Shown here: positions 27,456 to 35,297 of the stretch, piece by piece | Position numbering within the stretch: position 1 is the first letter of the stretch | Layout: each line of letters opens with the position of its first letter | Assembly (NCBI GenBank): GCA_938082375.1 | Contig: CALKCJ010000038.1 | Span: 1-64,000, forward strand | Source of the DNA: an uncultured Thermomicrobiaceae bacterium | Lineage (GTDB): Bacteria > Chloroflexota > Chloroflexia > Thermomicrobiales > Thermomicrobiaceae | Length of the DNA: 64,000 nt | Direction: 5' to 3' | Notes under the pieces: generated by a model | The model's input: only the letters and a program-made list of their open reading frames with translations | Database searches by the model: none | What the model was told of the DNA's origin: nothing | Translations under genes and position numbers: made by a program

Positions 27456-27484
27456 AGGATAGAGCTTGATACAGCCGGTGTCAA
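27456..27484 (-). promoter_or_regulatory. Sigma-A promoter of hrcA-grpE-dnaK
   Basis: Read on the minus strand: TTGACA (27484-27479), a 17-base spacer and TATCCT (27461-27456), followed directly by CIRCE. The region between here and 27769 shows no gene that I can support. Confidence 0.85.
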
Positions 27485-27769
27485 GGTTTCCCGACATGCC
27501 GGCACCGGAGCGACGCCAGTGCGACCCTCACCTGGGAGCTGATTCGCTGACTGACGCTGTGGGGCAGTTCCGGACGCCCCCGGGGTGGTCCGCCGCCGCA
27601 GCCACGATGGCCCCACGTCGGTCGGTTCATGCGCTTTCCCATTGGTGGGCAGCGCCAGCACGTGGGTCGTCTCGGCGGCTTTCCGGAGACCCGGGTGGTC
27701 CTGCTGCCAGCCGGCATGGACACCGGGGGCACAAGGGGTCAGCCGCCAGCGTCTCAACCCGACTAGTGC

Positions 27770-27798
27770 TTGACAGCACCGGAGCACGCCTCTAAAAT
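27770..27798 (+). promoter_or_regulatory. Promoter of the tusA-sHdr operon
   Basis: TTGACA (27770-27775), a 17-base spacer and TAAAAT (27793-27798): close to the sigma-A consensus. The expected start is near 27805, about 55 bases before the tusA ATG. Confidence 0.85.
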
Positions 27799-27814
27799 GG
27801 AGGTAATTCCAATT

Positions 27815-27832
27815 GATACTCTACCGGGGTAC
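27815..27832 (+). promoter_or_regulatory. Candidate operator for the CsoR/CstR-type repressor, site 1
   Basis: GATACTCTACCGGGGTAC is an imperfect inverted repeat (ATACTCT-N3-GGGGTAC). Read on the other strand it is GTACCCCGGTAGAGTATC, which differs at one base from 42012-42029 in front of the repressor gene. Its position 17 bases after the -10 box would let a bound protein block RNA polymerase. CsoR/CstR family operators have the same layout of ATACC-type half-sites around a G/C centre. Confidence 0.7.
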
Positions 27833-27859
27833 AGTGTTGCACATCAAGGGGGTAGATCA

Positions 27860-28102
27860 ATGGCGGACGTGCTCCAGCCGGACCGCGTCCTCGACTGCAG
27901 CGGCCTCCTCTGCCCGCTGCCCGTGATCCGCACTTCGAAAGCGATCAAAGAGATCCTGCCTGGCCAGATGCTGAAGGTGATCGCCACCGACCCGGGCGCC
28001 CCGGCCGATATGGAAGCCTGGGCACGCCAGACCGGGAACGAGCTGGTCGATTCGCACGAGGAGGACGGGAAGTACGTCTTCTACTTCCGGCGTGTCCGTT
28101 GA
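27860..28102 (+). CDS. tusA: Sulfur carrier protein TusA
   Basis: An 80-residue cytoplasmic sulfur carrier. The 'LDCSGLLCPLPVIRTSKAIK' segment holds the persulfide-bearing cysteine of the CPxP motif (Cys18). 'LKVIATDPGAPADMEAWARQ' and the terminal 'YVFYFRR' complete the fold. In sulfur oxidisers TusA accepts sulfane sulfur from rhodanese or DsrE-type proteins and passes it to the oxidising enzyme. The ATG at 27860 follows AAGGGGGT. It is the first gene of the operon, 17 bases before the first DsrE gene; an upstream in-frame start at 27770 would lie inside the promoter. Confidence 0.95.
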   Translation: MADVLQPDRVLDCSGLLCPLPVIRTSKAIKEILPGQMLKVIATDPGAPADMEAWARQTGNELVDSHEEDGKYVFYFRRVR

Positions 28103-28119
28103 GGAGAGGAGGACTTGGC

Positions 28120-28641
28120 ATGGCTCGCAGCAACCCTGAGGCACCCAAGCGCCTTGCGATCATCGCCAGTAAGGGCACGCTCGATTTCGCGTATCCACCC
28201 TTCATTCTCGGTTCGACCGCCGCAGCGATGGGGTGGGAGGTCGGAATCTTCTTCACTTTCTACGGCCTGCCCCTGCTGCTGCGGGACTATGACCCCAAGG
28301 TGAGCCCGCTCGGAAACCCCGCCATGCCGCTCAAGATGCCGTTCGGCCCTCCCGCGCTGCGCCAGATTAGCTGGCCAATCCCGGCGCTCCTCGAAGCGCT
28401 GCCCGGCTTCAGCTTGCTCGCGACCTCGTTGATGGAACAGACCTTCGAGCAGAAGGGCGTGCCCTCCCTCCGCGAGCTGCGGCAACTGTGTATCGACGCC
28501 GACGTGAACCTGATCGCCTGCCAGATGACGATGGATGTCTTCGGCTTCAAGAAGGAGGACTTCATCCCGGAGTGCACCGTCGGCGGCGCGGCGACCTTCC
28601 TCGAGTTCGCCGCTGATGCTGATGTCTCGCTCTTCATCTAG
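28120..28641 (+). CDS. DsrE/DsrF-like sulfurtransferase (DsrE2/DsrE3 group)
   Basis: A 173-residue protein of the DsrE_2 fold: 'RLAIIASKGTLDFAYPPFIL', 'AAMGWEVGIFFTFYGLPLLL', a central hydrophobic stretch and the active-site segment 'VNLIACQMTMDVFGFKKEDF' with Cys134. Two further cysteines (124 and 152) are present. Family members pass sulfane sulfur to TusA. The start at 28120 has GAGGAGAGGAGG upstream. Its place between tusA and a second DsrE gene fits a sulfur-delivery relay to sHdr. Confidence 0.85.
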   Translation: MARSNPEAPKRLAIIASKGTLDFAYPPFILGSTAAAMGWEVGIFFTFYGLPLLLRDYDPKVSPLGNPAMPLKMPFGPPALRQISWPIPALLEALPGFSLLATSLMEQTFEQKGVPSLRELRQLCIDADVNLIACQMTMDVFGFKKEDFIPECTVGGAATFLEFAADADVSLFI

Positions 28642-28687
28642 GCGTCGCCATGCACGGGCGCGCGGCTGAGGCTACCGGGAGGCAGCA

Positions 28688-29071
28688 GTGAGCGTGGAGA
28701 ACAAAAAGATCCTCTACGTCCAGACCCACGGGGTCGACATGCCGGAGCGAAGCGCCACCCCCTTCTTTTTGGCCGCGGCCGCTGCGGCGATGGAGATCGA
28801 GGCCGCCATCTACTTCACCATGAACGGCCCGACGCTCCTGCGCAAGGGGGTGCCAGAGACGCTCGTCGTCCCGAAAGCGGGCGGTGGCGGAGCCAAGCTC
28901 AAGTACTTTATCGACCAGGCGCTCGACCTCGGAGTGACCCTGTACGTCTGCCAGCCCTCGCTCGACTTGCACGGCCTGAAGCTCGAAGACCTGATCGACG
29001 GCGTGAGGATGATCGGTGGCGCCGCCTTCAACATGATGGCGCTCGAAGCGGACGCGGTGGTGGCGTTCTGA
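28688..29071 (+). CDS. Second DsrE-family sulfurtransferase
   Basis: A 127-residue DsrE-fold protein: 'KILYVQTHGVDMPERSATPF', 'AAIYFTMNGPTLLRKGVPE' and the active loop 'LYVCQPSLDLHGL' with Cys88, the only cysteine. 'IGGAAFNMMALEADAVVAF' closes the fold. The protein is shorter than the first DsrE protein and lacks its hydrophobic insert. The start is GTG 28688. It probably forms a homo- or hetero-oligomer in the persulfide relay with TusA. Confidence 0.85.
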   Translation: MSVENKKILYVQTHGVDMPERSATPFFLAAAAAAMEIEAAIYFTMNGPTLLRKGVPETLVVPKAGGGGAKLKYFIDQALDLGVTLYVCQPSLDLHGLKLEDLIDGVRMIGGAAFNMMALEADAVVAF

Positions 29072-29072
29072 G

Positions 29073-29558
29073 ATGACCTCCGGGTACCGGCCGTATGTCC
29101 TGGTAAGGAGTTGTATCTTGCCGCTCGATCTGTACTACCGGGTCGAGGAGCACGTCTGGGTGCGCCCCGAGCCGGATGGGACGGCCACCTTGGGCTTCTC
29201 CGATGTTGCCCAGACCGTCGCCGGGGCAATCCTCCACGTGACGTTCCGCCCCCTGGGGCGGCGGTACACCGTCGGTGCCCCGGTCGCCGTCCTCGAGAGC
29301 GCGAAGTGGCTGGGTGCGCTGCGGACACCGGTCGCCGGGCAGCTCGTCGCGGTCAACGAGCGGCTCCTCACCGATGCTGGCCTGGTCAACCGGAGCCCAT
29401 ACCGGAGCGGCTGGCTCGCACGCGTGGTGCCCGACGACCTGGCCCGTGACCTCGCAGCGCTGCTCACTGGGCAGGCTGCGGTCGATGCCTATGCCGCCTA
29501 CATGGAGCGTCGCAACCTCGACGAGTGTGTGCACTGCGAAGGGTACGAGCTACCGTGA
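29073..29558 (+). CDS. lbpA: Lipoate-binding protein LbpA, paralogue 1
   Basis: A 161-residue GcvH-like protein. The lipoylation lysine is Lys78 in 'VLESAKWLGALRTPVAG'. The rest of the fold has 'LDLYYRVEEHVWVRPEPDGT', 'LGFSDVAQTVAG' and 'GLVNRSPYRSGWLARV'. In the sHdr pathway lipoyl-LbpA is thought to carry the sulfur substrate during oxidation. The N-terminal 'RSCILP' matches the 'GCQIP' and 'GCIIP' of paralogues 2 and 3, which supports the ATG at 29073 over a TTG at 29118. A C-terminal CxxC (Cys152, Cys155) is extra. The motif has Ala at the usual Gly before Lys. It overlaps the next gene by four bases. Confidence 0.9.
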   Translation: MTSGYRPYVLVRSCILPLDLYYRVEEHVWVRPEPDGTATLGFSDVAQTVAGAILHVTFRPLGRRYTVGAPVAVLESAKWLGALRTPVAGQLVAVNERLLTDAGLVNRSPYRSGWLARVVPDDLARDLAALLTGQAAVDAYAAYMERRNLDECVHCEGYELP

Positions 29559-29833
29559 TCCGGATCCTGCTGTTTACCCACCCCATCTGCTCCGGCTGCC
29601 AGGAAGCGTTGGCGGCGGCAGAACGGCTCCGCGCCGAGAGGCCGGACGAGGTCGAGCTCGAGGTGATTAGCCTGGCGAGCGCACGCGGTCGGCAGCGGGC
29701 CAGAGAGGCCAGCGTCGTCGTGGTGCCGACGCTCATCGTCGGAGAACAGCGCATCGTCGGGGCGCCCACGATCGATGAGCTGCGGCGGCTGGTCGACGAA
29801 GCGCGCGCAGCCAGAATAGGAGGTGCGCGGTGA
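29555..29833 (+). CDS. Thioredoxin/glutaredoxin-like protein with CSGC site
   Basis: A 92-residue thioredoxin-fold protein: an N-terminal beta strand 'MIRILLFTHP', the redox motif 'ICSGCQEAL' (Cys12, Cys15), and the cis-proline loop 'VVVPTLIVGEQRIVGAP'. The GTG start overlaps the lbpA stop and the end overlaps hdrC1 by four bases, so it is firmly in the operon. A plausible role is reduction of disulfides or persulfides on LbpA, DsrE or the Hdr subunits; this is inference from position. Confidence 0.8.
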   Translation: MIRILLFTHPICSGCQEALAAAERLRAERPDEVELEVISLASARGRQRAREASVVVVPTLIVGEQRIVGAPTIDELRRLVDEARAARIGGAR

Positions 29834-30531
29834 GCGCGACCTGGAGCCCGGCCAAGGCCGGGCCGACCTATGCCGAGATTCCAGAGGAGGCGAAGCGGCG
29901 GCTCTTCGAGGAGGTCATCGCCGACCCGCGGTATGAAGACTTCCTGTACGGGTGCTACGAGTGTGGCATCTGTGTCTCGGTCTGCCCCTCTGCGCGGTTC
30001 TACGACTTCAGCCCTCGGGTCATCGCTCAGGCGCTGAGCCGAGAGGACGTCGACCGGTTCTACGAGATCTTGATGGAGGACATCTGGAACTGCGCTCAGT
30101 GCTTCTCGTGCGTCCGCTGCCCGCGCGGCAATAACCCCGGCGGCCTGGTCACGCTGATCCGCGAGGTAGCGGTGCGGCACGGCCTGGAGCAGGCGCAAGA
30201 GGCGCTGCAGGGCTACAGCCGCGTCATCTACAAGATCATGCTGAAGGGCAACCAGGTCTCGCCCGATATGCTCCAGCCCGACTTCTTCCCCGACTGGGGC
30301 CCCTGGGTGCGGGAGTTCAGCCAGCACATGCACACCTGGCGTAAGGCGATCCCGGTCGACACCCTGCGCAGCGTGACCGACGCCGCCTGGCGCACCGACG
30401 ACCGTACCCTCCGGGAGCTCTATACCATCTGGTTCGAGACCGGCAACATGGAGATCATCCGCGAGGTCGACGAGGGGCTGTACGAACTCCTGGTCGAAAT
30501 CATGGAGGAAGAACTGGAGGCCAGAGCATGA
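29830..30531 (+). CDS. hdrC1: sHdr subunit HdrC1, double [4Fe-4S] protein
   Basis: A 233-residue electron-transfer subunit of the sulfur-oxidising Hdr-like complex. It has two [4Fe-4S] motifs: 'CYECGICVSVC' (Cys42, 45, 48, 52) and 'CAQCFSCVRC' (Cys88, 91, 94, 97). The last Cys of the second motif is followed by 'PRGNNPGG' in place of the usual CP. The C-terminal half is helical. The start is GTG 29830. It overlaps hdrB1 by four bases, the usual HdrC-HdrB pairing. Confidence 0.92.
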   Translation: MSATWSPAKAGPTYAEIPEEAKRRLFEEVIADPRYEDFLYGCYECGICVSVCPSARFYDFSPRVIAQALSREDVDRFYEILMEDIWNCAQCFSCVRCPRGNNPGGLVTLIREVAVRHGLEQAQEALQGYSRVIYKIMLKGNQVSPDMLQPDFFPDWGPWVREFSQHMHTWRKAIPVDTLRSVTDAAWRTDDRTLRELYTIWFETGNMEIIREVDEGLYELLVEIMEEELEARA

Positions 30532-31754
30532 GCGAGCTGAGCGAGCGCCTCGCCCCAGTGAACGAGATCCGCGAGAAGAAGGCCTTGCCTGTCCGTCCTG
30601 ATCCGGAGACGGCCCCACAGCCAGACCTGCGGGAAGAGCTCTTCGAGCTCGAGGCGCGCGGCGAGCTGATCGTCCAGCGGGTGCCCGAGCCCTATGTCGA
30701 GGTGACGACTAAGTTCGGCCGGCTCAAGAAGGTGCCGGTCGATCACCTGTGGCACCACAAGTCGTGTGGCCAGTGCGGTCACATCCCCGGCTATACGACC
30801 TCGATCCTCTGGCTCAACCGCCAGTTCGGCATCGACTATCACGATCCGACCGACCAGACCTCCTGCACCGGATGGAACTACTACGCCTCAGCCACCTCGA
30901 ACGCGGCTGCCCAGATCCTGGTGATGTGCCGGAACTTCGCGGCCGCCTACGAGACCGGGTACTACCCACTCATCCACTGTGGCACCAGCTATGGCCACTA
31001 TAAGGAGCTTCGCGAGCAACTGGTGCACCACGCCGACCTGCGCGACCAGGTACGGCGGGTGCTGGACAAGCTCGGCAAGCCGCTGGTCGTCCCCGAGGAG
31101 ATCGTCCACTACAGCGAGTGGGTGCACGTCATGCGCCACCGCGTGGCCGAGCGCCAGGTGGTCGACATGTCCAATGTGACCGCCTGCGTCCACCCGGCCT
31201 GCCACTACTATAAGATCGTCGCTGAGGACGCTATCTATGACCCGGATATCTACGGCGGCCAGCGCACGGCCACGGTCACCGCGCTGCTTCAGGCGCTGGG
31301 GATCAACGTGGCCGACTATTCCACCTGGTTCGACTGCTGTGGCTTCGGTTTCCGACACATCCTGGTGCAGCGCGACTTCACCCGCTCCTTCGCCGTGCTG
31401 CGCAAGATCGAGGTCATGCGGGACGAAGTCAACCCCGACATGACGGTCACTCACGACACCGGCTGCGTCACCACGCTCGACAAGAGCCAGTTCGCCGCCA
31501 AAGCCCACAAGCGGCGGGTAGGAGTGCCAGTCCTGGCCGACTCGCAGGTGGCTGCCCTGGCGATGGGCGCCCACCCCTTCCGCGTGCTCCAGCTTCACTG
31601 GCACTCGACCGACTGGCGGCCGCTGCTCGAGAAGCTGGGGATCGACTGGGAACGGCACTGGCAGGAGTTCGAGGAGGATCTGGCGGCAATCGAGCGCGGG
31701 GAGAAGCCGGGCCTAACCTGGGAGGACGCCGAGCGCCCGGCTCTCGCCCGCTGA
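30528..31754 (+). CDS. hdrB1: sHdr subunit HdrB1
   Basis: A 408-residue subunit homologous to HdrB, which in methanogens holds two noncubane [4Fe-4S] clusters at the disulfide-splitting site. Cysteine motifs: 'KSCGQCG' (80, 83), 'TSCTGW' (113), 'HCGTSYG' (151), 'ACVHPACHYY' (220, 225), 'DCCGFGF' (270, 271) and 'TGCVTT' (313). The CCG pattern of the family is clear in the second half. The first 75 residues are an extension. It follows hdrC1 and precedes hdrA, the standard sHdr order. Confidence 0.92.
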   Translation: MSELSERLAPVNEIREKKALPVRPDPETAPQPDLREELFELEARGELIVQRVPEPYVEVTTKFGRLKKVPVDHLWHHKSCGQCGHIPGYTTSILWLNRQFGIDYHDPTDQTSCTGWNYYASATSNAAAQILVMCRNFAAAYETGYYPLIHCGTSYGHYKELREQLVHHADLRDQVRRVLDKLGKPLVVPEEIVHYSEWVHVMRHRVAERQVVDMSNVTACVHPACHYYKIVAEDAIYDPDIYGGQRTATVTALLQALGINVADYSTWFDCCGFGFRHILVQRDFTRSFAVLRKIEVMRDEVNPDMTVTHDTGCVTTLDKSQFAAKAHKRRVGVPVLADSQVAALAMGAHPFRVLQLHWHSTDWRPLLEKLGIDWERHWQEFEEDLAAIERGEKPGLTWEDAERPALAR

Positions 31755-31778
31755 CGCCACGACCGAGGGGAGACCGCT

Positions 31779-32846
31779 GTGCTGCAGAATGGGCATCCCG
31801 TGCTGATCATCGGCGGCGGGCCGGGCGGGCTCGAAGCGGCGCGCACCGTGGCTTCGTTGGGCCAGCCAGCGCTGCTCGTCGAGCGGCGCAACCGGCTCGG
31901 AGGAACCCCGGACGCCGAGCACTATGCCAAGCTGACCCACGGCTTCCGCGATGCTGAGGAAGCGATCGGCGAGCTGGTCGCGGCCGTCACCAGCGACCCG
32001 CTGGTCGAGGTGCTGACCGGCACCGAGGTAGTCGCCTGCGACGGCGAGGCTGGCGCCTTCCACGTCACGCTGCGCCGCGGCGAGGAGACGCACGAGCGCG
32101 TGGCCAGCACTATCATCGTCGCGACCGGCTTCCAGCACTTCGACCCTGGTCGCGAGACCCAGATGTACAACTACTACTCGTTTCCCGACGTCGTGACGCT
32201 CGGTGACATGGAGGCGATGTTGAAGGCCCACCAGGTGGTGCGGCCCTCCAACGGGCAGCCACCGGAGCGCGTCGCCTTTATCCAGTGTGTCGGCTCGCGC
32301 GATCGGCAGATCGGCAACGAGTTCTGCTCCAAGGTCTGCTGTGGCATCGCCTCCAAGCAGGCCATCGAGATCAAGCAGCAGCTCCCACACGCCCGGGTGT
32401 TCATCTTTTACATCGACATGCGGATGTACGGCTACTGGGAGAACGAGCTCTACTGGCCCGCCCAGGAGCAGTACAAGGTCAACTACGTCAAGGGGATCGT
32501 GAGCGAGATCCTGCCCAAGGGCGACAAGCTCTTGATTCGCGGTGAGGACACCACCATGGGCCGGCCGATGGAAGTGACGGTCGACCTGGTGGTGCTCTCC
32601 GTCGGCATGGAGCCGAGCAGCGGCACCCGCAAGGTCGCGAAGCTGCTCGGCCTGGCGCAGAACAAGTACGGCTATATCGAAGCCGGTGGCCCAAGTGGCC
32701 TCGATCCGGTGGCGACCTCTCGCCCCGGTGTCTTCGTCGTCGGCGCAGCCGCTCGGCCGGCCGACCTGGACGACACGTTCGCCACGGCTGGCCTGGCGGC
32801 GGCGCGGGCCGTCGCGATGGCGCGGCGGGCTGCTGTGAGCGTGTAG
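31779..32846 (+). CDS. hdrA: sHdr subunit HdrA, FAD and [4Fe-4S] protein
   Basis: A 355-residue flavoprotein core of the complex. The dinucleotide-binding loop is 'VLIIGGGPGGLEAARTVA' at the N-terminus. The characteristic cluster motif is 'QCVGSRDRQ' with Cys170, then 'FCSKVCCGIASKQA' with Cys183, 187 and 188. A late FAD motif is 'GVFVVGAAARPADLDDTFAT'. It lacks the extra ferredoxin domains of methanogen HdrA, as expected for the sulfur-oxidising type. The start is GTG 31779, with GAGGGGAG upstream. Confidence 0.93.
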   Translation: MLQNGHPVLIIGGGPGGLEAARTVASLGQPALLVERRNRLGGTPDAEHYAKLTHGFRDAEEAIGELVAAVTSDPLVEVLTGTEVVACDGEAGAFHVTLRRGEETHERVASTIIVATGFQHFDPGRETQMYNYYSFPDVVTLGDMEAMLKAHQVVRPSNGQPPERVAFIQCVGSRDRQIGNEFCSKVCCGIASKQAIEIKQQLPHARVFIFYIDMRMYGYWENELYWPAQEQYKVNYVKGIVSEILPKGDKLLIRGEDTTMGRPMEVTVDLVVLSVGMEPSSGTRKVAKLLGLAQNKYGYIEAGGPSGLDPVATSRPGVFVVGAAARPADLDDTFATAGLAAARAVAMARRAAVSV

Positions 32847-32904
32847 GCCGGCTCCGCACAGCCCGCTTCCGGTACGCCCAACCGGTCACCAGGGAGGTGC
32901 AGCG

Positions 32905-33159
32905 ATGGCACGCCCGCGTGGGTTGGTACAGAGCGGATCGGTTCAGTTTCTCGCGAGTGGCCCCGGCCGTTTGCTCCGCATCGTCGCCGGGTTGGTACTG
33001 GTGATCGTCGGCCTGTGGCTGGTGAGGGGCACCTGGGGCTACGTGCTGGTGGTCATCGGCCTGGTGCCGATCGCTGCTGGGCTCTTCGACTTCTGTTTGC
33101 TGACCGCCATCTTCGGTGGCCCCTTCTGGGGGCGAGACGTCCGCGCCGCCAGGCGCTAG
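32905..33159 (+). CDS. Small membrane protein, DUF2892/YgaP-TM-like
   Basis: An 84-residue protein with two membrane helices: 'LLRIVAGLVLVIVGLWLV' and 'YVLVVIGLVPIAAGLFDFC', ending 'LLTAIFGGPFWGR'. This is the pattern of the DUF2892 domain found at the C-terminus of membrane rhodaneses such as YgaP. GGGAGGTGCAGCG precedes the ATG. No rhodanese domain is attached. A membrane partner for sulfur transfer or docking is possible but unproven. Confidence 0.75.
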   Translation: MARPRGLVQSGSVQFLASGPGRLLRIVAGLVLVIVGLWLVRGTWGYVLVVIGLVPIAAGLFDFCLLTAIFGGPFWGRDVRAARR

Positions 33160-33176
33160 CGCGGTGGGAGGGCGCG

Positions 33177-33977
33177 ATGACACAGCAGCCGCGACCGAGT
33201 CACCTGATCAAGCCAAAGACCGGCCCAGACGATCCCGAGTTGCTGGAGACCCTGCAGGAAGGGCTCAGCCAGATCCGGCCGGACGACGTGGAAAGCATCG
33301 CCGCCGAGCTCGTGGCTCGCCGGCAGCGCTTGCACGAGGCGGTGCAAGCGCTCGGTGAGAGCCAGGCTCTACCCCCAGAGGCGCTCGGCGAGCTGTACCG
33401 GGCGGTCACCTGCGCCCGACGCCATGGGGAAGAGCTCGCCGCGGCGTTGCCGAGTGACCGGCTGCGCGCACCGGCTCGCGCGCTCCTGACCGACAGCGGG
33501 CCGGCAAGCGCACGCCTGGCCGCCTTCGTAGCGTCGCTCCCAGGGCTCGACCGTCGCCTAGCGCTGGAATTAGGCACCGGGTTGCTCCACCTCGCCTCAC
33601 CGCGGCGACACTGGCTGTGGACACGCTGGCTGTGGGACGTCCAGCACCAGACCGGAATCCTGCCGCTGATCGCCTCGAGCGCCCGCTCGCTACGCAGTGA
33701 AGACCTGGCTGGGCAGTACCAGAGCTTGAGCGGCCTCATCGCGATGGGCACCGAGCTGGGCCAGAACAGCGGCTTGCTTCGGCTTGCCGTGCTCGAAGAC
33801 CCGGAGATCGGCCCCTTCGCAGCCGATGCGTTCCTGGCCGCAGCGTACAGCGTGTACGTGTACGGCATCACCAACTGGCGGCTGAGCCGCGAGTTCAACC
33901 GCCTGCTGCCGCCACTCCCGGATCTGGCCCGGCGCCTCGTCGGCCTGCCGCCTGCTCGTGAGCGCCTGGCAGCGTGA
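33177..33977 (+). CDS. sHdr-associated hypothetical protein (Hyp, DUF1641-like)
   Basis: A 266-residue, mostly helical, soluble protein with no cysteines in conserved motifs. It sits between hdrA and the hdrC2/B2 gene, exactly where other sHdr clusters carry a conserved 'hyp' gene. Recognisable segments are 'DDPELLETLQEGLSQIRPDD', 'ALPPEALGELYRAVTCARRH' and 'YQSLSGLIAMGTELGQNSGL'. I see a loose likeness to DUF1641 helices and no catalytic signature. The ATG at 33177 has GGGAGGGCGCG upstream. Confidence 0.7.
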   Translation: MTQQPRPSHLIKPKTGPDDPELLETLQEGLSQIRPDDVESIAAELVARRQRLHEAVQALGESQALPPEALGELYRAVTCARRHGEELAAALPSDRLRAPARALLTDSGPASARLAAFVASLPGLDRRLALELGTGLLHLASPRRHWLWTRWLWDVQHQTGILPLIASSARSLRSEDLAGQYQSLSGLIAMGTELGQNSGLLRLAVLEDPEIGPFAADAFLAAAYSVYVYGITNWRLSREFNRLLPPLPDLARRLVGLPPARERLAA

Positions 33978-33989
33978 GAGGAGCTGCTT

Positions 33990-35297
33990 GTGGACTCGAG
34001 CCTGCGCAAAGTCCAGGATGTCTGGGAACAGGACACCGCCATCGTCGAGGGGGTGGACATCTCCGGCCCCTGGAACCGGATGTTCGGCCAGCGCGTGATC
34101 TGGAACTACACCCCCGAGCTGATCGACGAGATCGCCAGCTTCCCCGGAGCGGAGTCGTTTGCCTGGTGCTACCAGTGCGGCAAGTGCGTCCCGGTTTGCC
34201 CGGTCGATGTCGTCGGCGACTACGGGCCGCGCAAGCTGTACCGCAAGGCGCAGACCGGCATCAGCCTCCTCGACTCCCCCGACCTCTGGCTCTGCACGAC
34301 CTGTATGAACTGCCTCCGGGTCTGCCCCAAGCAGGTGGACATGGTGCAGATCATGCCCGCCGTCCGGGAACAGGCGCTGCTCAGCGGGCGGCCGCTGCCC
34401 GCCGAGTTGCAAGAGGCGCTTGAGAACACCGCCCGCTACGGGAACCCACTGGGCCAGCCGCCGCGCAAGCGCGAAGCCTGGGTGAAAGATGCGGGCGTGC
34501 CGGTTCCGATCCTCCACCAGATCCAGCGGCCGGTCGAATGGCTCTGGTGGGTGGAGTGCTACCCCTCGTATCATCCTCGCGGCATCGACGCCTCGATCGC
34601 GCTGGCGCGCATCTTCCATGCGCTCGGGCTCGACTTCGGAATCCTCGGCCGGGAGGAAAAGTGCGCCGGTGACTCTCAGCGGCTGGCCGGCGAGCGCGGC
34701 CTCTTCGAGATGCTCGCCGAGGAGAATATCCGCACGCTATCCAAGTACGAGTTCCGCCACATCGTGGTGACCGACCCGCACGCGCTCAACGCGTTTCGCA
34801 AGCAGTATCCGAAGTACGGTGGCCAGTACGACGTCTGGCACTATACGACGCTGCTTGCTCGAGAGCTGCCGCGGCTGCACCCGCTCTTGACGCGCCAGCT
34901 CCCCTACCGGCTGACGTTCCACGACCCGTGCTACCTCGGCCGGCACAACGGAGAGTACGACGCACCGCGCCAACTCATCGAGGCTCTGCCTGGCGTCGAG
35001 TTCACCGAGATGCCGCGCTGCCGACAGAACTCCTACTGCTGTGGCGGCGGTGGAGGTGGCATGTGGCTCGACAGCTTCGCGGCCGGCCGCCAGCGCCGGC
35101 GCCTCTCCGAGGAGCGCGTGCTCGAGGCGGTTGCGACCGGCGCCGACACGCTGGTCATCTGCTGCCCCTATGAGGTATCGCGCTTCGAGGACGCGGTCAA
35201 GTCAACCGGGTACGAAGGGCGGTTGCGCGTCCGCGACATCGCGGAGCTGCTCGCTGAGGCGATGGGGTTGATCGGAGAGGAGCCGGCAAAGGCATGA
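33990..35297 (+). CDS. Fused sHdr subunits HdrC2-HdrB2
   Basis: A 435-residue fusion. Residues 1-120 are an HdrC-type domain with two [4Fe-4S] motifs: 'CYQCGKCVPVC' (Cys60, 63, 66, 70) and 'CTTCMNCLRVC' (Cys102, 105, 108, 112). Residues 180-435 are HdrB/HdrD-like, with 'EKCAGDSQRL', 'DPCYLGRHNGEY', 'SYCCGGGGGG' and 'VICCPYEVSRFEDA'. The start is GTG. The following etfB overlaps by four bases, which points to electron transfer from this subunit to EtfAB. In other sHdr systems C2 and B2 are separate genes; the fused form with etf genes is a distinct subtype. Confidence 0.92.
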   Translation: MDSSLRKVQDVWEQDTAIVEGVDISGPWNRMFGQRVIWNYTPELIDEIASFPGAESFAWCYQCGKCVPVCPVDVVGDYGPRKLYRKAQTGISLLDSPDLWLCTTCMNCLRVCPKQVDMVQIMPAVREQALLSGRPLPAELQEALENTARYGNPLGQPPRKREAWVKDAGVPVPILHQIQRPVEWLWWVECYPSYHPRGIDASIALARIFHALGLDFGILGREEKCAGDSQRLAGERGLFEMLAEENIRTLSKYEFRHIVVTDPHALNAFRKQYPKYGGQYDVWHYTTLLARELPRLHPLLTRQLPYRLTFHDPCYLGRHNGEYDAPRQLIEALPGVEFTEMPRCRQNSYCCGGGGGGMWLDSFAAGRQRRRLSEERVLEAVATGADTLVICCPYEVSRFEDAVKSTGYEGRLRVRDIAELLAEAMGLIGEEPAKA

